Assembly: GCF_009363095.1 (NCBI RefSeq)
Contig: NZ_CP045295.1
Span: 3,405,501 to 3,469,500 of the forward strand
DNA: 64,000 nucleotides
Direction: 5' to 3'
Source of the DNA: Paenibacillus cellulositrophicus
GTDB lineage: Bacteria; Bacillota; Bacilli; Paenibacillales; Paenibacillaceae
Under the pieces are notes generated by a model that was not told where the DNA came from, did no database searches, and saw only the letters and a program-made list of their open reading frames with translations. Every line of letters begins with the position of its first letter. Position 1 is the first letter of the stretch. This document shows positions 53,398-62,200 of the stretch, one piece after another. Both the position numbers and the translations under genes were made by a program.

Positions 53398-53892
53398 TTA
53401 TCCCTGACGCAGCTCCGCAAACCGCGTGCGGTATTGCGCATATTTCCCTTCCCAGATGTCCTTCCGGGAAGCAATGGTCCGACCGTCGAGCAGCGCCTCG
53501 ATAACGTCCAGGCAGACATCCCATCCGGCAACGTCCTTAGGCGTATGATCGGTGACTTGGACGATCGTCTCGATCAGGACGAGGCGGCAGCCCTGCTGCT
53601 CGGGATACAACTCAAACCGGACGCGGTCCTTCGCCCAGGTATACTCAAGTACCGACAGGGGCTTCAGCTCCAAAATTTCGAACTTTTCATAAGTACCGTC
53701 CTGCATATCGAATGAGATGACTCCGCCTTCACGCAAATCTTCGACGCGAAGCTCCGCAAACCACTGCTTCAGCTGGTCATTCTCGGTCAGTGCCGCCCAT
53801 ACCTTCTCCACCGGATGCTTCAAATGCCGCACGAACCGCACGCGGGTTCCCTGCTCGTCCTGCTCAACCACAGCCAATTCATTGGAATTCAC
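53398..53892 (-). CDS. AHSA1/SRPBCC-domain protein
   Basis: 164 residues. The START-like fold is recognised from VRFVRHLKHPVEKVWAALTE (about 18-37), LKQWFAELRVEDLREGG and the C-terminal helix DVCLDVIEALLDGR. AHSA1-type proteins bind hydrophobic small molecules; many sit in operons with ArsR-type repressors, exactly as here. Start is GTG with AAAAAGGAGGATCAGCC. The ArsR gene lies 102 nt upstream on the same strand. Confidence 0.88.
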   Translation of the reverse strand: MNSNELAVVEQDEQGTRVRFVRHLKHPVEKVWAALTENDQLKQWFAELRVEDLREGGVISFDMQDGTYEKFEILELKPLSVLEYTWAKDRVRFELYPEQQGCRLVLIETIVQVTDHTPKDVAGWDVCLDVIEALLDGRTIASRKDIWEGKYAQYRTRFAELRQG

Positions 53893-53994
53893 GGCTGATC
53901 CTCCTTTTTCACATGCTCCTTAAAGTTTGTCATTCCGTCAGGATACCCAATCGAACTAAAATTTTGCCATACCCCTGCGGCGGTTATTTCCTGC

Positions 53995-54309
53995 TCAGGG
54001 CTCATCTTCATTGAGGAAGCGCTCCAGGTCATCCAGCTTGCTGGACCAGAACCTGCGGTAGGGCCCGAGCCAATCGTCAAGCTGCTCCAGCGGCTTTGCG
54101 TTCAGGCTGTACAGCCGCTTCTGGGCATCGCTGCGGACGGTCACAAGCCCCGCTTCCCGCAGAATCCGCAAATGCTTGGACACCCCCGGCTGGCTTAGGG
54201 ACGACAGCTCCACAAGCTCCCCCACAGAGCGGTCCTGCACTCGCAAGTATTCCAGAATGCTCCGCCGGTTCGGTTCGGATAACGCTTCAAACAGTTTGTC
54301 CGTGTTCAT
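53995..54309 (-). CDS. ArsR-family repressor (SdpR-like, no metal site)
   Basis: 104 residues. Winged helix: FEALSEPNRRSILEYLRVQD, VGELVELSSLSQPGVSKHLR (recognition helix) and VTVRSDAQKRLYSLNAKPLE. No cysteine is present, so the classical ArsR metal site is absent; it belongs to the autorepressor/SdpR-like type. There is no convincing ribosome binding site and a TATAAT ends 4 nt before the ATG, so the mRNA may be leaderless. Likely represses itself and the AHSA1 gene. Confidence 0.88.
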   Translation of the reverse strand: MNTDKLFEALSEPNRRSILEYLRVQDRSVGELVELSSLSQPGVSKHLRILREAGLVTVRSDAQKRLYSLNAKPLEQLDDWLGPYRRFWSSKLDDLERFLNEDEP

Positions 54310-54313
54310 GTTT

Positions 54314-54338
54314 ATTATATTACCCTTTGGTTATATAA
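54314..54338 (-). promoter_or_regulatory. -10 element and overlapping operator of the ArsR gene
   Basis: On the minus strand the arms TTATATAACC and GGTAATATAA (one mismatch, 4-nt gap) form an AT-rich inverted repeat, and TATAAT (54314-54319) overlaps its promoter-proximal edge. Well placed for ArsR autorepression. The -35 region is not clear. The remaining gap to 54520 holds nothing recognisable. Confidence 0.55.
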
Positions 54339-54520
54339 ATGTAAAGGAATATAAAGAATAATGCTGTATCGTTCTTCCACCACAAAAGGGCCATCCCTCC
54401 AAGGCTCAGCACACGCTTCCTCGGAAGAAAGGCTCCAAGGAAAAAGCATACGGCTGCCTAGTATGAGATGTCCCTAAGGTTACAGGGTCAGGGTTTGCAT
54501 TTTAGTTAAATCCGGCAGAG

Positions 54521-55894
54521 CTACCGCTCGGCACCATCGGCGAATACCGATGTGCCCCGTAAGCGCGCCCAATCGGCTACCCGGGCGGGATCGCCTTCCC
54601 ACAGCCGCTCCCTGCCCCACTGATTCGCCTCGGGCTTGCCTTCGCATTCCACGCGGATCACCGGGAAGAGCCGCGTCGGCGCCTCCCGCGGCAGCCCGTG
54701 AATCCACAGCTCATCGCCGTTCTGTTCGAACGCGAGCTCCTGACCTGTGGTCAGGAGCGTGACGCCCTTCACCCGGGTGTTCAAGTCGGCCAGCCTCATG
54801 TCCGGGCGGCCATCCCAGAACCGGATGATCAAATACAAGTTATTGCCGCGGGTCGTCTGCCGTCCGCGGGTGATAAACTCGGTGACGGAGCCTCCGTCCG
54901 TGCCGTACACCGCCTCGCCGTGCACCTCCAGCCAGCGCCCGATCTCCAGCACACGCTTCACGAATTCAGGGGGGAGCTGACCGTCCGCCGTCGGGCCGAC
55001 GTTGAGCAGCAGGTTGCCCCCGTGGCCGCCGCCTTTCTCGGCGCTTTCGCAGAGCATATCAAGCAGCACGTCCGCCGGACGCCACCGCTCGCCGATTACA
55101 TGGCTCCAGAGCCGCCACGTCGTCACCTGGCACGACTCCCACAGCCGCTTCTGCTCGGCATGGATCACATGCTCCGGGGTACCGAAGTCGCCGAGCGTAT
55201 CGGAATCGCCGGCACCCACGCCCCCATCGGCCCGATACCCGTCATGAGCGGCGGAATAACCGAGCCGGTTGTTGATAAGAATATCCGGCTGCAGCGCCCG
55301 CATTTCCTCCACCAGCTTCACACTTTGCAGATCATCCGCATTCCGCGGCCATACTCCGTCGAAGAAGAAGTGGTCGATCTTTCCGTAGTTCGTCAGCAGC
55401 TCTTTGACTTGGGCGTGAAGATAGGCACGGACCTTCTCCCACCCCTCCGGATCCTTGGCCGGACCGTCGAAATACGCCGGCAGCCGCCAATCGATCCACG
55501 AATAGTACAGTCCGATCCGCAGCCCCTCCTTGCGGAAGGCCTCGGTGTATTCACGGACAAAATCCCTTTGCGGAGCCTGCTTGGCGCTGGAGTAGTCCGT
55601 ATAAGCGCTGTCCCACATGCAGTAGCCGTCGTGGTGCCGGGTCGTAAAGCAGGCATATTTAAACCCGGCTTTTCTCGCCGTATAGGCCCACAATTCAGGA
55701 TCGTAATGCTCCGGGTTCCATGCGCAGGCCTGCTCCGCATACTCCTTGTGGTCCAAATGCTCACGGAACAGCACCTGTTCCCCGCGCCCGTACTGCGCGT
55801 AAGGCCCCCAATGGATAAACATCCCGTAACGGCTCTCGGTAAACCACTTCCATTTGTCCGGAACGGTAAAGGCTTGCGATTGAATAGCGGTCAT
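54521..55894 (-). CDS. Alpha-L-fucosidase, GH29
   Basis: 457 residues without a signal peptide, so cytoplasmic. N-terminal pattern KWFTESRYGMFIHWGPYAQYG (16-36), HHDGYCMWDSAYTDYSS (87-103), GLYYSWIDW, and the probable nucleophile Asp179 in HFFFDGVWP are GH29 signatures. A C-terminal beta domain follows (about 340-457). The gene is 16 nt downstream of the binding-protein gene of a CUT1 importer and is the last of its operon, so the importer should carry fucosylated oligosaccharides, for example from xyloglucan or host glycans. Start ATG with AAGGAGGAAACTTCGATC. Confidence 0.92.
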   Translation of the reverse strand: MTAIQSQAFTVPDKWKWFTESRYGMFIHWGPYAQYGRGEQVLFREHLDHKEYAEQACAWNPEHYDPELWAYTARKAGFKYACFTTRHHDGYCMWDSAYTDYSSAKQAPQRDFVREYTEAFRKEGLRIGLYYSWIDWRLPAYFDGPAKDPEGWEKVRAYLHAQVKELLTNYGKIDHFFFDGVWPRNADDLQSVKLVEEMRALQPDILINNRLGYSAAHDGYRADGGVGAGDSDTLGDFGTPEHVIHAEQKRLWESCQVTTWRLWSHVIGERWRPADVLLDMLCESAEKGGGHGGNLLLNVGPTADGQLPPEFVKRVLEIGRWLEVHGEAVYGTDGGSVTEFITRGRQTTRGNNLYLIIRFWDGRPDMRLADLNTRVKGVTLLTTGQELAFEQNGDELWIHGLPREAPTRLFPVIRVECEGKPEANQWGRERLWEGDPARVADWARLRGTSVFADGAER

Positions 55895-55910
55895 GATCGA
55901 AGTTTCCTCC

Positions 55911-57584
55911 TTACGATTGGGTCTCGGATGTCACGGATTTGCGCGCATCATACGCTTCCTGGTAGATCTCCAGGTACCGGTCCAGCCCCATGCTCTTCAG
56001 CGTCGACTGGTACTCGTTCCACTGAGCGTTGAGGTCGGCGTCGCCGATAATGAACCGCGCCATCATTTCGTTCGTGTAATCGAAAATCGTCTTGGACAGG
56101 TCAGCCAGCTCCTGCGATTGGTCCACTGTAAAATTGAGCGGCGGCAGCACCGTCTCCACCTTGACACGATAAGGCTCGTATTTGGTCTTCGTCTCGTTGT
56201 ACAGGATCGATTCCAGCGGGTTCTCCTTATCCTCCACGGCGCCGAGGCGCAGCGAATTCGGACGGTAGGCGATGCCTGTTTGCGCCCAGTGCTTGTTCTG
56301 CGTCACCCCGAATTGGGACATGTCTTTATAGACCGCCTGCTTGCCGTTTAATCCAATTTCGCCGTCTTTGGCCCATCTCCAGTCCTTATCCGGCTCCCCG
56401 ATCGTAGAGCGCAGCGTCGTTTCCCGGTCGTACAGGGCGTCCGCGAAGCGGAAGGCCGCCGCCGGATTTTTCGCCTTGTTCGTGATCACGAACTGCCCCG
56501 GAGCCACCTGGTAAGGATCGTACTGCGTCACCTGAAGCCCTTCCGGGCCTTTCAGCGGAGGTACGGCGACATAATCCTTCCACCGGCCACTAGCACCGCT
56601 CAGTTGGGTGAGCACGCTCATATTGGGGCCGGAGGCGGCGCCCAGAATCGGCACGTCCGGATTTTCCCCCAGCTGAACGAGCTGCGCGGGATCCCGGGTC
56701 AGCGATTGCGGATCCATCAAGCCTTCGGCGTACAGCTTGTGCAGGAAGGCCAGCCCTTCCTTCCAACCGTCCTTGACGAACGGAACGTCGACTTTGCCCT
56801 CATCATTCACATACATCCGCGTATACGGTGCATACGTGAAAGAGTTCATCAGAAAGTTTTCCACGCTCGTCGTCAGGGTTGAATTTTGCGTCGTTTGCGG
56901 CGCTCCCGAGAACGGGATTTCGTCGGCCTTCCCGTTTTTATTCGGGTCTTGGGTCTTGAACGCCTTCAGCACCTTATAAAATTCATCGATCGTGGTCGGC
57001 ATCTCCAGATTGAGCGCCTTCAGCCACGGCTCGTAGATCCACAGCTTCTGGCGCATGGAGCAGTGGTAGCATTCGTTCGGAGCCGGCAGGGCGTAAATGT
57101 TCCCGTCGGCCGAGGTGATCGTCGGTTTGACCAGCGGACTTTCCTCAAACATTTTTTTCGTATTCAGGCCGTATTTCTCAATGTAATCGTTCAGAGGAAG
57201 AATGACCCCCTGTTCTCCGTACAGCGCCTGCTGCTCCGGTGTGACGTTCATGCTCATGATGACGTCCGGCAGGTCGCCGCTCGCCAGCGCCAGGTTGAGC
57301 TTCTCGGCGGTGGCGATTTCCCACTCCACATGAATATTCGTTTTCTCCTCAAAGTATTTGGTGAATTCGTTTGTGTTGAAATCTTCGACGGCCGGATTGG
57401 CGCCGATCATGACTTTGAGCGTTAGTTTGTCGTTCACGATCGGGAACACGCCCGCATCGCTCACAGCTTCACCGGCACCCGGCTCCGCCGCCGGCGCACC
57501 CCCCGAATCCCCGCTGCCGCATGCGCCGAGCAGGCCGATCATGACCGCGGATATGAGTAGCAAAGACAGGAACTTTCTTTTCAC
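55911..57584 (-). CDS. Solute-binding lipoprotein, LplA type
   Basis: About 557 residues. Signal peptide MKRKFLSLLLISAVMIGLLG with lipobox LGAC (Cys22), then a Gly/Ala/Pro-rich spacer. The mature protein has the large LplA-type binding-protein pattern, for example VMIGANPAVEDFNTNEF and SADGNIYALPAPNECYHC. The GTG at 57584 is 9 nt after AAGGAG; the ATG at 57593 abuts that site. Unusually for the order of such operons it comes after both permease genes. It binds the sugar that the fucosidase downstream acts on. Confidence 0.9.
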   Translation of the reverse strand: MKRKFLSLLLISAVMIGLLGACGSGDSGGAPAAEPGAGEAVSDAGVFPIVNDKLTLKVMIGANPAVEDFNTNEFTKYFEEKTNIHVEWEIATAEKLNLALASGDLPDVIMSMNVTPEQQALYGEQGVILPLNDYIEKYGLNTKKMFEESPLVKPTITSADGNIYALPAPNECYHCSMRQKLWIYEPWLKALNLEMPTTIDEFYKVLKAFKTQDPNKNGKADEIPFSGAPQTTQNSTLTTSVENFLMNSFTYAPYTRMYVNDEGKVDVPFVKDGWKEGLAFLHKLYAEGLMDPQSLTRDPAQLVQLGENPDVPILGAASGPNMSVLTQLSGASGRWKDYVAVPPLKGPEGLQVTQYDPYQVAPGQFVITNKAKNPAAAFRFADALYDRETTLRSTIGEPDKDWRWAKDGEIGLNGKQAVYKDMSQFGVTQNKHWAQTGIAYRPNSLRLGAVEDKENPLESILYNETKTKYEPYRVKVETVLPPLNFTVDQSQELADLSKTIFDYTNEMMARFIIGDADLNAQWNEYQSTLKSMGLDRYLEIYQEAYDARKSVTSETQS

Positions 57585-57597
57585 ACCGATCATCTCC

Positions 57598-58497
57598 TTA
57601 TCCCTTTAATGAGCCGATCATGACGCCTTTTACCAGAAATTTCTGAACGAAAGGATACACGACCAGAAGCGGAAAGATGGAAATCACAATCAAGGAATAC
57701 TTCAGCAAAATTTTGAGTGCCTCCCTGCGGGCCGCATCCTGCGGATCGGCCGCCAGCATCGCCGTGTCGACATCGTTCTGGATCAGAATATCGCGAAGCA
57801 CAAGCTGAAGCGGGTAGTGGTCCTGGGATTTCAAATAAATCATCGCGTTAAAATACTGGTTCCAGTTGGCCGACGCATAATACAGCGTAATCACGGCGAG
57901 AATGGGTCCCGACAGCCGGATGACCACTTTCCACAAAAACTGGAAGTCATTGCAACCGTCCAGCCGTGCCGCCTCCAGCAGCTCATCCGGTATGGACATT
58001 TGAAAATACGTCCGGGCGATGATGACATTCCAAACGGTCAGCGCTCCCGGAATGATCATGGACCAGATCGTATCGAGCATACCGAGCTCCCGCACCAGCA
58101 GATAGCTGGGGATCAGTCCCCCCGTAAACATCGTCGTGAACATGAACAGAATCATGAATACGTTTTTGCCGTACAGGTCTTTACGGGACAGCGGATAAGC
58201 GGCCAGCACCGTCAGGAAGACGTTGAGGGCGGTGCCTGTCACGGTGTAGACGACGGAGTTTTTAAATCCGGTCCATACCATCTTGTAGTCGAACACGGCG
58301 GCATAGCCTTCCAGCGTCGGACGAACCGGCCACAACCATACCTTGCCGGACACAACGGCATTGGAGTCGCTGAAAGACGCGCTGACGATGTACACGATCG
58401 GATAGAGCACGCTGATAAAAAACAGGGTGACGATGGCGCCGTTCACGAGTGAGAACACCTTGTCCCCCCGGGAATCATTGCGCAACGTGCCGTTCAT
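57598..58497 (-). CDS. CUT1 ABC transporter permease, LplC/YtcP type
   Basis: 299 residues, six membrane helices. EAA loop DELLEAARLDGCNDFQFLWK (about 180-199) followed by VVIRLSGP. The C-terminus KGVMIGSLKG is typical of LplC-type permeases. Start ATG with AAGGAGGGAAGCCC. It lies 12 nt after the LplB-type gene and 13-14 nt before the binding-protein gene. Confidence 0.92.
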   Translation of the reverse strand: MNGTLRNDSRGDKVFSLVNGAIVTLFFISVLYPIVYIVSASFSDSNAVVSGKVWLWPVRPTLEGYAAVFDYKMVWTGFKNSVVYTVTGTALNVFLTVLAAYPLSRKDLYGKNVFMILFMFTTMFTGGLIPSYLLVRELGMLDTIWSMIIPGALTVWNVIIARTYFQMSIPDELLEAARLDGCNDFQFLWKVVIRLSGPILAVITLYYASANWNQYFNAMIYLKSQDHYPLQLVLRDILIQNDVDTAMLAADPQDAARREALKILLKYSLIVISIFPLLVVYPFVQKFLVKGVMIGSLKG

Positions 58498-58509
58498 GGG
58501 CTTCCCTCC

Positions 58510-59472
58510 TTACCACAGACTTGCCTGCTTCGACTGCTGAGCGATCTTGTTGACCACGATGAGCAGCACCAGGTTAATGACCGACTTGAACAAGCCGATG
58601 GCAGTTGAGTACGAGTAATTCGCCACCTGCGAGGTCAGACCGACCTTGTACACGTACGTGTCGATAATCTCGGATGCCTTCAGGTTAATGGGGTTCTGGA
58701 GAAGGAGCACCTTCTCAAAGCCGACGTCGAGCACATGCCCGGTGCTTAGGATCAGAAGGATGATCGCCATGGGCATAATGCCGGGCAGGTCGATATGCCA
58801 CATCCGGCGCAGCTTGCTGGCCCCGTCGACCACGGCCGCTTCATGCAAGGCAGGGTCGATCGCGGCAAGCGCCGCAATGAAAATGATGCAGTTAAAGCCC
58901 GCATGCTGCCAGACATCCGACCAGACATAAATGGAAGAGAACATCGAAATCTCGCCCATAAAATTGACCGGCCCCACACCGATAAAGCCGAGCAGCTTGT
59001 TGACGATACCCGTTCTCGGGTCGAGCAGCTCCCGGATAATCCCGACGATGACGACGATCGAGATGAAATGCGGGGCATACGTGACCATCTGCACCGCCCG
59101 CTTGAACACCCGCCCCCGCAAATAGTTGAGGCCGAGCGCCAGCAGAATGGGAAACGGAAAGCTCGCAGCCAGGTTGTAAAAGCTGAGGATCAGGGTGTTT
59201 TTCAAAATCCTCCAGAAGTCGTACGAGTGGACAAAGCGCTCAAAGTGCTTCAGCCCGACCCACTCGCTTCCCCAAATGCCTTTGGTCACAATAAAGTTCT
59301 TGAAAGCGATTTGTGCGCCATACATGGGTACGTACTTGAAAATGATCAAATACAGGAGCGGCAGCGCCATCAGCACGTATAACTGCCAGCTGTGGATCAG
59401 CTTCTTTACGGCGGGTCTCCTTCCCGTCCTGCGCGCTGCCCTGGTCTTTCGCTCGGTCACCGACAAGCTCAT
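58510..59472 (-). CDS. CUT1 ABC transporter permease, LplB type
   Basis: 320 residues with six membrane helices after a basic N-terminus (RKTRAARRTGRRPAVKK). LKYVPMYGAQIAFKNF-type sequence near 45-60 (FKYVPMYGAQIAFKNFIV) is a signature of LplB proteins, and the EAA loop is LHEAAVVDGASKLRRMWHID. First gene of the fucoside operon; AGGGGGTGA lies 8 nt before the ATG. No ATPase gene follows, so a shared MsmX-type ATPase is expected. Confidence 0.92.
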   Translation of the reverse strand: MSLSVTERKTRAARRTGRRPAVKKLIHSWQLYVLMALPLLYLIIFKYVPMYGAQIAFKNFIVTKGIWGSEWVGLKHFERFVHSYDFWRILKNTLILSFYNLAASFPFPILLALGLNYLRGRVFKRAVQMVTYAPHFISIVVIVGIIRELLDPRTGIVNKLLGFIGVGPVNFMGEISMFSSIYVWSDVWQHAGFNCIIFIAALAAIDPALHEAAVVDGASKLRRMWHIDLPGIMPMAIILLILSTGHVLDVGFEKVLLLQNPINLKASEIIDTYVYKVGLTSQVANYSYSTAIGLFKSVINLVLLIVVNKIAQQSKQASLW

Positions 59473-59661
59473 TTCACTTTCACCCCCTTGAATGGACCCA
59501 GCATAGACCGGGACCGCCCAAGGTGTAAATTGCCTGTTCCCCGGCGGGTTTACCCTCGTTCAGAAAGGCCGTTGACCTTTGCCCGGCTTGTATACATTTG
59601 GTTAGATTCGGGCGTATTTGCCTTAGGCAGCCGGCCGCTGGCGAGGTATTCTCGTGAAAGC

Positions 59662-59690
59662 GAAAAGGCCAGGAAATCCCTGGCCCAAAA
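59662..59690 (-). terminator. Terminator of the membrane-bound AraC regulator
   Basis: On the minus strand GGGCCAGGGA pairs with TCCTGGCC around a short loop, followed by TTTTCG. The 59473-59661 stretch between it and the permease start must hold the operon promoter, which I could not define. Confidence 0.75.
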
Positions 59691-59694
59691 ACGC

Positions 59695-62025
59695 TTATGC
59701 ATCCTGACGGTGAAGAGGGGATGCCGGTTTCTTATGTGCGATATCGCGGTACGCCGTTGCGCTGATGCCGCTGCCGCGCTTGAAGGCCCGGCAGAAGGTG
59801 CTGGACGCGTGGTACCCGACCTGCTGCGCAATATCCCGGATCGGCAGCCTGGTCTCGGACAGCAGCTGCTTGGCTTTATCCATCCGGATGTTCTCAACGT
59901 ATTCGGAAAAATTGACCCCTGTCTGCTCTTTGAAAAATTGCGACAGATACCCCTTGGATATATTCAGATGATCCGCCGCGGCATCCAGGCTGAGATCAGC
60001 CTGTCCGTACTGGTGATGAATGTAGTCCACTGTATCGCGGATCAATTGGACGTTGCGGCTCTTCTTGCGCCGATCGATGTCGTCCGAAATTTCCGCGAAT
60101 CTCTCCGTAGCGTTATCAAACGCCTGCTTCGGATGATTGGCCGTGCCGAGCTGCTGCAGCAGCTGCCTCATGTCCGCCTGCTCCTTCACCATCAGCTGAT
60201 CCTGCACTTTGACCAGGCAGCCGACCAGGTCAAGAACGAACAGCTGCTGCATCGCCAAGGGAAGGTGCCTCTCCTCGAAATTTTCCCGGTACAGGGAGGC
60301 GAGCAGCTTCCGGACCTCCTCCGTTTCGCCTGCTTTGATGTAATTCATAAGGCGGTTTTCCGATTCCGCCGGAAAATAAAAACCGCGGTGATCATGGGCC
60401 AGATCCTCGAACCAGACGGACTGGCCGGCCCCGGACTCATACAGCCGGGGGAGCGCCTGCCTCGCTTCTTCAAAGGACTCCGGCACTTCGAGGAGCGAGG
60501 TGCGGTAGCCTCCCACCGCAAAGCCCGCCTGGAGCCCGTGGCTGCTGATTTCCAGCGTCAGCTGCTGCAGCTCCCGTTCCACCGTCCTTCGGAAGGTGCC
60601 GGGATCGCCTTGTCCGTTGACGAACAGGACGGCGATTTTATCCTCGGCGACCGGGTAGGTGAAGGGACAGCCCTTCAGCGTCCGGCCCAGCATATCCTGG
60701 ATGAGGACGCGTTCGATATCGAGCTCCCGCAGCTCCTCCTCCTGAAACCGGTGCCCGCCGCGGTGAAACTGAACGATTCCGACGGCGAAGCCGCTGCCCT
60801 GAATATCGGCGTTTTGATGCTTCAGCAAGGATTCGACGTGTTCGGCCATCAGGTATTCGCCCTGAAGAAGCCGCCCGAAGAACGACTCCCGCAGCAGCGG
60901 AGCCTGCCGCTCGATTTCCTGCTGCAGTTCGTCGTTGTTGTCGATCAGGCGCGCGAGCGAGTGCTGGATATAGCCGTACATATCCTTCGGCCGCTTCAAT
61001 TCCCCGCCGTTCAGCCGGGACGTCAGGGCAGACGTGATGTTCACGATCGGCCTGCCGCTTCGGGTAGCGAACAGATAGGCAAGGATGAGGCCAAAAATCA
61101 GGAACGCAAGAAGAATGGTTACGGTGGTATGCTTGATGGCCAGCACTTTGCTCAGGACGACATGGGGCGGCTGGGCGACGACATAGGACCATCCGTTGTA
61201 GGACGAGGTGGTATAGGTCATCATCATGCCGCCGGTAGCCGCTGAAGCTTCGATCACTCCGGATTTCGCTCCCGGCGGCAGGCTTTGCCGGGTCACCATG
61301 CCGCCGCTTGACAGGGATGTAACCAGGCGTCCTTTCTCATCCACGATGGATACCCAGCCCCCGTCGGATATGTCGATTCCACGAAGAAGCGACTGCAGGC
61401 GCTGGTTGTCCACCAGAATCATCAGCGCCCCCTGAATATGACCGGGGTACCCGAGAGACTGGACATAGGTCAGCAGATCCGTCGTCTTGCCTTGATACAC
61501 CGTGGATCCGGACGACATGATTTCCCGGTTGCGGAAATGGCCAAGGAGATCGTTCCTCCAGGTCGTGTAATCCTTGCTGGGTTCAGAGAACATGTAACGA
61601 TAGAACGAGGGAAGTTCATAAGTGGAATCCGGGGATAGCGCCAAATCGCTATTTTTGAAGATCAGATAGTAGTTAAGAATAAAACCATTGGCTGCATTGT
61701 AGCTGTAGAGGCTTTTTTGCGTCCGGTACACCTTGTACGCCGTCGTGTCCCGGAACGGTTCCTTTACCTGCTGAAAGCTTTGAACGGCCGCATCGCTTTG
61801 CAGCTGCAGGGAAATCCGGTTAATCTCGTTGAAGCGGCTGTCGACCGTTTCTTTCACCTGATCCAGCATCTGCAGGTTGCTGTGCGTGACTTCCTTTTTC
61901 ACCACGTCATAGGTTTGCCTGTAAAACAAGGCCCCTGCAAGCAGGGTAAACAGCATGAACAAGAAATAAGGGATCATGAATCGAACGAAAATGTACTGGA
62001 TTTTCCATCCATTGGCCCATCGCAT
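59695..62025 (-). CDS. Membrane-bound AraC-family one-component regulator
   Basis: 776 residues. A first membrane helix (about 11-34), an extracellular dCache-like sensor (35-295), a second helix (about 298-320) and a linker lead to a cytoplasmic middle domain. The C-terminal AraC domain (about 668-768) carries LSLDAAADHLNISKGYLSQF and LPIRDIAQQVGYHASSTFCR. Such proteins join sensor and DNA-binding parts in one chain, replacing a YesM/YesN pair. It precedes the fucoside importer operon on the same strand and is its likely activator. A CRE-like site lies about 77 nt upstream. Start ATG with GAGAGGAGAAGTGATCC. Confidence 0.9.
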   Translation of the reverse strand: MRWANGWKIQYIFVRFMIPYFLFMLFTLLAGALFYRQTYDVVKKEVTHSNLQMLDQVKETVDSRFNEINRISLQLQSDAAVQSFQQVKEPFRDTTAYKVYRTQKSLYSYNAANGFILNYYLIFKNSDLALSPDSTYELPSFYRYMFSEPSKDYTTWRNDLLGHFRNREIMSSGSTVYQGKTTDLLTYVQSLGYPGHIQGALMILVDNQRLQSLLRGIDISDGGWVSIVDEKGRLVTSLSSGGMVTRQSLPPGAKSGVIEASAATGGMMMTYTTSSYNGWSYVVAQPPHVVLSKVLAIKHTTVTILLAFLIFGLILAYLFATRSGRPIVNITSALTSRLNGGELKRPKDMYGYIQHSLARLIDNNDELQQEIERQAPLLRESFFGRLLQGEYLMAEHVESLLKHQNADIQGSGFAVGIVQFHRGGHRFQEEELRELDIERVLIQDMLGRTLKGCPFTYPVAEDKIAVLFVNGQGDPGTFRRTVERELQQLTLEISSHGLQAGFAVGGYRTSLLEVPESFEEARQALPRLYESGAGQSVWFEDLAHDHRGFYFPAESENRLMNYIKAGETEEVRKLLASLYRENFEERHLPLAMQQLFVLDLVGCLVKVQDQLMVKEQADMRQLLQQLGTANHPKQAFDNATERFAEISDDIDRRKKSRNVQLIRDTVDYIHHQYGQADLSLDAAADHLNISKGYLSQFFKEQTGVNFSEYVENIRMDKAKQLLSETRLPIRDIAQQVGYHASSTFCRAFKRGSGISATAYRDIAHKKPASPLHRQDA

Positions 62026-62101
62026 GGATCACTTCTCCTCTCTTCATTCTGGGATGCCGATTCGACAAAACACATCGCGAAACATGTCTAAATAACCATA
62101 T

Positions 62102-62115
62102 TGTAAGTGCTTTCA
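62102..62115 (-). promoter_or_regulatory. CRE-like site upstream of the AraC regulator
   Basis: TGAAAGCACTTACA on the minus strand, one mismatch from the CRE consensus (A for G in the central CG). Confidence 0.5.
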
Positions 62116-62154
62116 TATTTTTTATCAACGAGTTTGTAAGGTTATATGACATAC

Positions 62155-62181
62155 AAAAAAGCAGCCGAAACCTTCGGCTGC
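62155..62181 (-). terminator. Terminator of the VOC protein gene
   Basis: On the minus strand GCAGCCGAA, GGT loop, TTCGGCTGC, then T6; a perfect 9-bp stem. Confidence 0.9.
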
Positions 62182-62200
62182 CTCCATCTTACACAGAACC

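Noticed and set aside
53236-53715. 159-codon plus-strand frame
   Set aside because: Runs antisense through a terminator and into the AHSA1 gene; no support.
59392-61245. 617-codon plus-strand frame
   Set aside because: Antisense to the membrane-bound AraC regulator and the LplB start; no recognisable domains or ribosome binding site.
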